From: JAWXUK01 sp044432725
Lineage (GTDB): Bacteria; Bacillota; Clostridia; Oscillospirales; Oscillospiraceae
Direction: 5' to 3'
Length of the DNA stretch: 64,000 bases
Assembly (NCBI GenBank): GCA_044432725.1
Contig: JAWXUL010000007.1
Span: forward strand, 62,001 to 126,000
Positions 59,183 to 64,000 of the stretch are shown in pieces. The translations under genes were made by a program, and so were the position numbers. A model generated the notes under the pieces. It had not been told where the DNA came from and ran no database searches. It saw only the letters and a list, made by a program, of their open reading frames with translations. How positions within the stretch are numbered: position 1 is the first letter of the stretch; each line of letters opens with the position of its first letter.

Positions 59183-60715
59183 ATGAATCAATCTCCCCCT
59201 AATACTCCGAATGCACATAATGCACAAAACCCACCCAAATCAACAGTGGGACAAAAAACTGTTTCTGGCAACAAAAAGTGGTCTGTGCGTGTTGCGATTG
59301 TCTTGCGGTTTGTCCTGATCATTATTTGTCTTTTGGTTTTCATTACACAGATTTTTGTGGCGTTGACAAACACTCGTGCTGTGAAAGAATTGGTGGCACA
59401 AGAGAATGAAAAGAAAATAATGTACTATCAGCAGGCGCTGACAGATATCGAAAATGCAAACAATTACATCAAGCAAGCCAATGGCTGTGACGAAGTGATT
59501 TTAAAAATGGAAGAAGATTTAGATGGAACCATTAGCACAGTGACGATTAGTTGTTGCCTCACTGTCGTAATTATGGCAATCACAACGGTGAACACTTTGC
59601 TCTATATCAAATATCAAGTGGTAGATCCTTTGATTTTGTTCCGAGGAGAAGCAGAAAAGCTTGCCAAAGGAGATCTGAAATTAGATTTCACCAGCGAGTC
59701 TCGTGGGGAAGAGGTTTATGCGTTGGGCTTTGCCTTGCAAGAGTCAATCCAAGAGCTGACTCGGATTGTCACCGTCATCAACATTGGTGTCACAGAACTG
59801 TCAAATAAAAACTTTCAAGAATTGCCACCATGTGACTTTCCAGGGGATTTCTTCCCCATTGAAAAGGGCTTTCGTGAATTAGTGGTCATTGTGGCAGATA
59901 CTTTGCGTGAAATTGTTTATTCGGCTGAAGAAGTAAATTCCAACGCCAATCACGTCTCAGCAGGCGCCCAAACCCTTGCCCAAGGTGCCACAGAACAAGC
60001 AAGCTCTGTGGATCATCTTTCTGAAACCATTTCAGAAATTGCCAAAATGGTAGCAGACACAGCCCAGTCAGCCGAAGAAGCAAACCAATTAGGTGCCCAC
60101 ACCTCTGAAGTGCTGGAAATCAGTTTCAAAGAGATGAGCGAGCTGATGGAGGCAATCACCCAAATCGAGCGCTCCTCTTCTGACATCGAACAAATCATTA
60201 AAACCATTGACGACATTGCTTTCCAAACTAATATCCTTGCGCTGAACGCAGCCATAGAGGCAGCACGGGCAGGACATTCAGGGAAAAGCTTTGCTGTGGT
60301 GGCAGACGAGGTGCGAACTCTCGCACAAAAATCTGCAGATGCAGCTCGAGATACAGGAAAACTGATTGGTGGCTCTTTAGAAGCCATTCACCGTGGTGCA
60401 ACCTTGGCAAAAAGCACCAATGCAGCCTTTGCTGATGTGAAAGATAGCTCTGAAAAGATTTTGGACGTGGTTCATCATATTGCAGATTCTTCCAAACACC
60501 AATCTGACAGTATTGAGGATATTTGTCAAAGTGTTTCTGAAATATCCAACGTCATTTCCAATAACTCCACCACCAGCGAGGAAAGTGCCTCAGCCAGCGA
60601 GCAACTCTCTGGTCAGGCAAGTATTATGCACGATATGTTGGGAACCTTTCAAATTTCAGGAAAAATCTATCGAGAAGCAGATAACCATCTTCTTACCTCG
60701 AAGAAATGCAAATAA
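59183..60715 (+). CDS. Methyl-accepting chemotaxis protein with very small extracellular domain
   Basis: 510 residues. Unusual Pro/Asn-rich cytoplasmic start (about 1-32), TM1 (VAIVLRFVLIIICLLVFITQIFVAL), only about 60 external residues, TM2 (TVTISCCLTVVIMAITTVNTLLYI), HAMP, then the signalling domain with tip IDDIAFQTNILALNAAIEAARAGHSGKSFAVVADEVRTLAQKS. The small external part suggests sensing within the membrane or through a partner. GCCGATAA at 59125-59132 resembles a sigma-28 -10 but lacks a matching -35. Confidence 0.93.
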   Translation: MNQSPPNTPNAHNAQNPPKSTVGQKTVSGNKKWSVRVAIVLRFVLIIICLLVFITQIFVALTNTRAVKELVAQENEKKIMYYQQALTDIENANNYIKQANGCDEVILKMEEDLDGTISTVTISCCLTVVIMAITTVNTLLYIKYQVVDPLILFRGEAEKLAKGDLKLDFTSESRGEEVYALGFALQESIQELTRIVTVINIGVTELSNKNFQELPPCDFPGDFFPIEKGFRELVVIVADTLREIVYSAEEVNSNANHVSAGAQTLAQGATEQASSVDHLSETISEIAKMVADTAQSAEEANQLGAHTSEVLEISFKEMSELMEAITQIERSSSDIEQIIKTIDDIAFQTNILALNAAIEAARAGHSGKSFAVVADEVRTLAQKSADAARDTGKLIGGSLEAIHRGATLAKSTNAAFADVKDSSEKILDVVHHIADSSKHQSDSIEDICQSVSEISNVISNNSTTSEESASASEQLSGQASIMHDMLGTFQISGKIYREADNHLLTSKKCK

Positions 60716-60738
60716 ATCCATTTCAACGAGCATCACAG

Positions 60739-60770
60739 CCCTCCACTTTTTTCAGTGGAGGGTTGTTTTC
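60739..60770 (+). terminator. Terminator of the chemoreceptor gene
   Basis: CCCTCCACT-TTTTTC-AGTGGAGGG followed by TTGTTTTC. Confidence 0.85.
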
Positions 60771-60877
60771 TTTGTAAGTTCTATTTGTAATTTCTACTAA
60801 AAAAACCTTAAAAAGAAGAAAGTTTGTGACAAAAATAACAAGCAAAAAAATTCTTTCTACTTTTCACGAAAAAAGAC

Positions 60878-60906
60878 TTGAATTTTTTCGTTAAATATGG
60901 CAAAAT
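60878..60906 (+). promoter_or_regulatory. Predicted promoter of the NfnA/NfnB-type operon
   Basis: TTGAAT (60878-60883), 17-bp spacer, CAAAAT (60901-60906). The roughly 215-nt leader that follows (to 61130) has no gene. It holds two mutually exclusive small hairpins sharing CAAGGA: TTCCTTG-AAT-CAAGGAA (61031-61047) and CAAGGA-AAAGTG-TCCTTG (61041-61058). Confidence 0.5.
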
Positions 60907-61130
60907 AGAAAAGGACAACTGTGAGCCTGACAAAAATAACATAAAAGGCAAGCAAGGTCAAAAGAATAAAAATACCCATTTATCTGGAAACTGTCAAAAA
61001 TAATCCGTCTCTTTTCACGAAGGATCTTTCTTCCTTGAATCAAGGAAAAGTGTCCTTGAAAAACAGATGTGGCTTTACTTGATGTTTGACAAATAGAGTG
61101 GGTAGAAAAAAGTGGAAAGAGGTAATTTTT

Positions 61131-61976
61131 GTGAGTGGACAATACCAAATCGTAAAAAAGAAAACCTTGACCCCCGAGATTGGTCAAATCTTCGTCCATG
61201 CCCCTATGATTGCGGCAAAAGCGAAAGCGGGGCAGTTCATTATCCTACGTGTGGACGATCAAGGAGAGCGAGTACCCTTAACAATTTGTAGTGCTGACCC
61301 CAAAGAAGGTTGGGTCACTGTGGTGTACCAAAAAATTGGTGCCAGTACCATGAAACTAGATTGTTTGAATGAAGGGGACTGTCTGGCTGATTTCGCAGGG
61401 CCTTTGGGCATTCCAAGCCATGTGGACGGCTTTTCTCGTGTCGCTGTTCTAGGTGGTGGTCTGGGCTGTGCTATTGCGTTGCCTACAGCAAAAGCATTGA
61501 AAGATGCTGGCTGTAACGTGGACTTAATCGGTGGTTTCCGTAATAAAGACATTGTGATTTTAGAAGAAGAGATGAAAGACGCTGCTACCACTCTTCATAT
61601 CTGCACAGACGATGGTTCTTATGGATTCGAAGGCTTTGTCACCAATAAACTAGAAGAACTGATTCAATCTGGTGTGAAATATGACGAAGTGATTGCCATT
61701 GGTCCTCTCATGATGATGAAATTCGCCTGTAAATTAACTGAGAAGTATGAAATCCCTACCATGGTCAGCATGAACCCTATCATGATTGACGGAACTGGTA
61801 TGTGTGGTTGTTGCCGTGTCACCGTGGGTGGCGAAGTGAAATTCGCTTGTGTGGACGGCCCTGACTTTGATGGTCATAAAGTGGATTTCGACGAAGTGAT
61901 TGCTCGTAACTCTACTTATGGTGAAATCGAAGGCAAGCATAAAGAAGAACACATTTGTAGAATGGGAGGGAAATAA
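61131..61976 (+). CDS. NfnA/SudA-type ferredoxin-NADP reductase alpha subunit (FAD, 2Fe-2S)
   Basis: 281 residues from GTG 61131, which has AGAGGT seven bases upstream; the earlier ATG at 61086 has no SD. FAD-binding barrel (AGQFIILRVDDQGERVPLTICSAD), NAD-binding part (VAVLGGGLGCAIALPTAKALKDAG) and C-terminal 2Fe-2S Cys set (GTGMCGCCRVTVGG...FACVDGPDFDG). With the next gene it would form NfnAB, which couples NADH, NADPH and ferredoxin by electron bifurcation, or a sulfide dehydrogenase/GOGAT-like complex. Gap to the partner is two bases. Confidence 0.9.
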   Translation: MSGQYQIVKKKTLTPEIGQIFVHAPMIAAKAKAGQFIILRVDDQGERVPLTICSADPKEGWVTVVYQKIGASTMKLDCLNEGDCLADFAGPLGIPSHVDGFSRVAVLGGGLGCAIALPTAKALKDAGCNVDLIGGFRNKDIVILEEEMKDAATTLHICTDDGSYGFEGFVTNKLEELIQSGVKYDEVIAIGPLMMMKFACKLTEKYEIPTMVSMNPIMIDGTGMCGCCRVTVGGEVKFACVDGPDFDGHKVDFDEVIARNSTYGEIEGKHKEEHICRMGGK

Positions 61977-61978
61977 TC

Positions 61979-63364
61979 ATGCCAAATATGCAAGCTGAAA
62001 AAAATAAAATGCCTGAGCAAGATGCACTGGCAAGAAGCCAAAATTTCCTTGAAGTCGCAGAAGGCTATACCATGGAACAAGCTGTGTCTGAATCTGACCG
62101 TTGTTTGCAATGTAAAAAGCCTGTTTGTATGGAAGGCTGTCCTGTGTCTATTCCCATTCCTCAATTTTTGGGGAAAGTGAAAGATGGTGACATGGAAGGC
62201 GCTTATAAAATCCTAAGTGATGCCAACACATTGCCTGCGATTTCTGGTCGTGTCTGCCCACAAGAAACCCAATGCGAAGGTCGATGCGTCCGTGGCATCA
62301 AGCACGAAGCCGTGGGGATTGGTCGTGTGGAGCGTTTTGTGGCTGACTGGGCAAGAGAAAACGGCATTTCTAACGTAGAAACTGCCCCTTCTAACGGTCA
62401 TAAAGTGGGAATTATCGGTTCTGGCCCTGCGGGCTTAACCTGTGCTGGTGAACTGGCACGTATGGGTTATGAAGTCACAGTGTTCGAAGCCTTCCACGTA
62501 GCTGGTGGGGTGCTAAGCTATGGGATTCCTGAATTCCGTCTTCCTAAGGACATCGTGAAAAAAGAAGTGGAATCCTTAGAGAAAATGGGCGTTAAATTCG
62601 AAATGAACATGGTCATTGGTAAGGTTTTGACCATTACTGATCTCTTTGCCATGAATTATGAAGCTGTGTTCATCGCTTCTGGTGCTGGACTTCCTATGTT
62701 CATGAAAATCCCTGGAGAAGGTCTTGTTGGGGTTTATTCTGCAAACGAATATCTCACCCGTATCAACTTGATGAAGGGTTATCTCCCTGATTCTTCCACT
62801 CCTGTGCTACAAAGCAAAAAAGTGGCAGTTGTGGGTGGTGGTAACGTGGCAATGGATGCGGCTCGTTGTGCCCGTCGTTTGGGTGCAGAGGTTCACATCA
62901 TCTATCGCCGTGGTGAAGAAGAACTTCCAGCTCGTTTGGAAGAAATCCACCATGCCAAAGAAGAGGGCATCATCTTTGATTTGCTCACAGCACCTACTTC
63001 TATTGAAGGGGACGACAAAAACCGTGTCACAGCCATCAACTGCGTGAAGATGGAGTTGGGTGAGCCTGATGCTTCTGGTCGCCGTCGCCCTGTGGTGAAA
63101 GAGGGCAGCGAGTTTGCCATGGAAATGGACGCTGTCATTATGTCCATTGGTACTTCTGCAAACCCAATGAGCTACGAAGGAACCCCTGGACTGGAAAGAA
63201 ATAAATGGGGCTGTGTGGACACCCAAGAAGATGGTACCACCACAGCAGCAGGTGTCTTTGCTGGGGGCGACGCAGCCATTGGTGCTGCCACTGTGATTCT
63301 GGCAATGGGTGCTGGTAAAACTTCTGCAGCTTCCATTGACGAATATATCAAAAACAAAAAATAA
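61979..63364 (+). CDS. gltA: NfnB/GltA-type NADPH oxidoreductase subunit (glutamate synthase small-chain family)
   Basis: 461 residues. N-terminal two-cluster region (CLQCKKPVCMEGCPVSIPIPQF, CPQETQCEGRCV), FAD site VGIIGSGPAGLTCAGELARMGYEVTVFE, NADPH site VAVVGGGNVAMDAARCARRLGAEV, and C-terminal FAGGDAAIGAATVILAMGAGK. Annotated variously as homotetrameric GltA, SudA or NfnB in clostridia. Pairing with the alpha subunit upstream favours NfnB, while the gdhA gene 6 kb away keeps a nitrogen role possible. Confidence 0.9.
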   Translation: MPNMQAEKNKMPEQDALARSQNFLEVAEGYTMEQAVSESDRCLQCKKPVCMEGCPVSIPIPQFLGKVKDGDMEGAYKILSDANTLPAISGRVCPQETQCEGRCVRGIKHEAVGIGRVERFVADWARENGISNVETAPSNGHKVGIIGSGPAGLTCAGELARMGYEVTVFEAFHVAGGVLSYGIPEFRLPKDIVKKEVESLEKMGVKFEMNMVIGKVLTITDLFAMNYEAVFIASGAGLPMFMKIPGEGLVGVYSANEYLTRINLMKGYLPDSSTPVLQSKKVAVVGGGNVAMDAARCARRLGAEVHIIYRRGEEELPARLEEIHHAKEEGIIFDLLTAPTSIEGDDKNRVTAINCVKMELGEPDASGRRRPVVKEGSEFAMEMDAVIMSIGTSANPMSYEGTPGLERNKWGCVDTQEDGTTTAAGVFAGGDAAIGAATVILAMGAGKTSAASIDEYIKNKK

Positions 63365-63415
63365 AAGGAACCTCTCATTGAAAATATTGGAATAGAAAGA
63401 GAGATTTCTTTGCTG

Positions 63416-63454
63416 AAATTCAAGGTGGATTCTTGAAGGATTCACCTTGAATTT
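63416..63454 (+). terminator. Hairpin after the NfnB/GltA gene
   Basis: AAATTCAAGGTG / CACCTTGAATTT, 12-bp stem with 15-nt loop. Weak T-run, so termination is probable but not certain. Confidence 0.55.
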
Positions 63455-63649
63455 GAAAGCCCAAAGGGTCTGTCCTTTGTGTGGAATCATGAAGGGAAAG
63501 GGCTCACTTTGGTTCTGTTTCTGCGTTTTGAATCGGTTTCCTGAAAATTCCCCCTGTGGGGGTTACATAATACTTATATTCTTTGAATATGAGTATCAAT
63601 AGGGAATCTCTGAAAAAGTGATCAAATCATCTGAAGGAGGTAATAAGAG

Positions 63650-64000
63650 ATGAAAGCATTATCAAAATTCGCCATGGGGGTAGAACCTTCTGCCACTATG
63701 GCAATCGATACTATGTTCAAGCAAATGAAAGCTGAGGGGCAAGACGTGATTGGCTTTGGTGCAGGGGAACCAGATTTTTCCACTCCTGACCCTATCAAGT
63801 TGATCGGGATTAAGTCGATTACAAACAATGAAACCAAATATACCCCTGCCACAGGCACCTTAGAATTGCGAGAAGCCATCTGCAAACGTCTTCAAATTGA
63901 CTATGGTGTGAGTTATGAACCACATCAAGTGGCAGCTTCTAACGGTGCGAAAGTCTGCGTTTGTACTGCTTTGCAAGTCCTTTGTGAACCAGGGGACGAG
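63650..64000 (+). CDS. Class I pyridoxal-phosphate aminotransferase (AspC-like), 3' end outside the window
   Basis: 117 codons visible from ATG 63650 (GAAGGAGG upstream). SATMAIDTMFKQMKAEGQDVIGFGAGEPDFSTPDPIK and KYTPATGTLELREAICKRL are the N-terminal substrate and cofactor motifs of aspartate-type aminotransferases. The Lys that binds PLP is beyond the edge. Probably transfers amino groups to or from glutamate, in line with gdhA nearby. Confidence 0.92.
   Translation, partial: MKALSKFAMGVEPSATMAIDTMFKQMKAEGQDVIGFGAGEPDFSTPDPIKLIGIKSITNNETKYTPATGTLELREAICKRLQIDYGVSYEPHQVAASNGAKVCVCTALQVLCEPGDE

Noticed and set aside
62807..63490. 227-codon minus-strand ORF
   Set aside because: Antisense shadow of the NfnB/GltA gene; its His/Cys/Thr-rich translation is an effect of codon use on the other strand.

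Overview
The window looks like chromosome of an anaerobic, endospore-forming, motile member of the Clostridia (Bacillota). The pointers are a CIRCE-controlled hrcA-grpE-dnaK-dnaJ cluster, LysM and amidase wall enzymes, a sigma-K-type promoter, chemoreceptors with a sigma-28-type promoter nearby, NADP-glutamate dehydrogenase, an NfnAB/GltA-type flavoprotein pair and several MATE transporters. A Lachnospirales/Anaerotignum-like origin is a guess from gene content only. I saw no rRNA, tRNA, CRISPR array or complete insertion sequence.

Layout. 1-5.3 kb (minus): MATE exporter, YgjP-like metalloprotease, glmS, amidase and LysM protein. 5.7-10.7 kb (plus): heat-shock operon. 11.0-19.3 kb (minus): seven-gene hexuronate operon (two Gfo/Idh/MocA oxidoreductases, two AP-endonuclease-type TIM barrels, uxuA, uxaC, uxuB), facing a LacI-type regulator (19.8 kb). 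21.0-29.5 kb (plus): five-gene peptide/oligosaccharide-type ABC transporter followed by a domain-swapped GH3 glycosidase, then an IlvD/Edd-family dehydratase. The KDPG aldolase and KDG kinase that would finish hexuronate breakdown lie at 39.4-41.1 kb behind a strong promoter and a structured leader.

31.4-35.9 kb (minus) is the most unusual block. Three consecutive ORFs (a beta-propeller-like Cys-rich protein, a giant DUF11/SdrD-type protein and a 99-residue protein) share one helical module of about 70 residues. A sigma-K-like promoter precedes them and none shows a clear signal peptide, so I infer a spore-surface assembly system. The giant ORF has no ordinary start codon for its full reading frame. 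An Sfp-type phosphopantetheinyl transferase and an isolated phage terminase pair follow.

Two copies of a ~215 bp mobile-element-like repeat (37,002-37,217 and 44,890-45,104) lie in opposite orientation. Each has short terminal inverted repeats and six consecutive hairpins in the same order, with paired base changes that preserve the stems. One copy supplies the last codons of a MATE gene.

46-64 kb holds an acidic-repeat protein with a flagellar-type promoter, a GGDEF/EAL protein, two chemoreceptors, manA, a GtrII-like membrane protein, gdhA, a third MATE exporter, a DUF362 ferredoxin protein, the NfnAB/GltA pair and the start of an aminotransferase gene.
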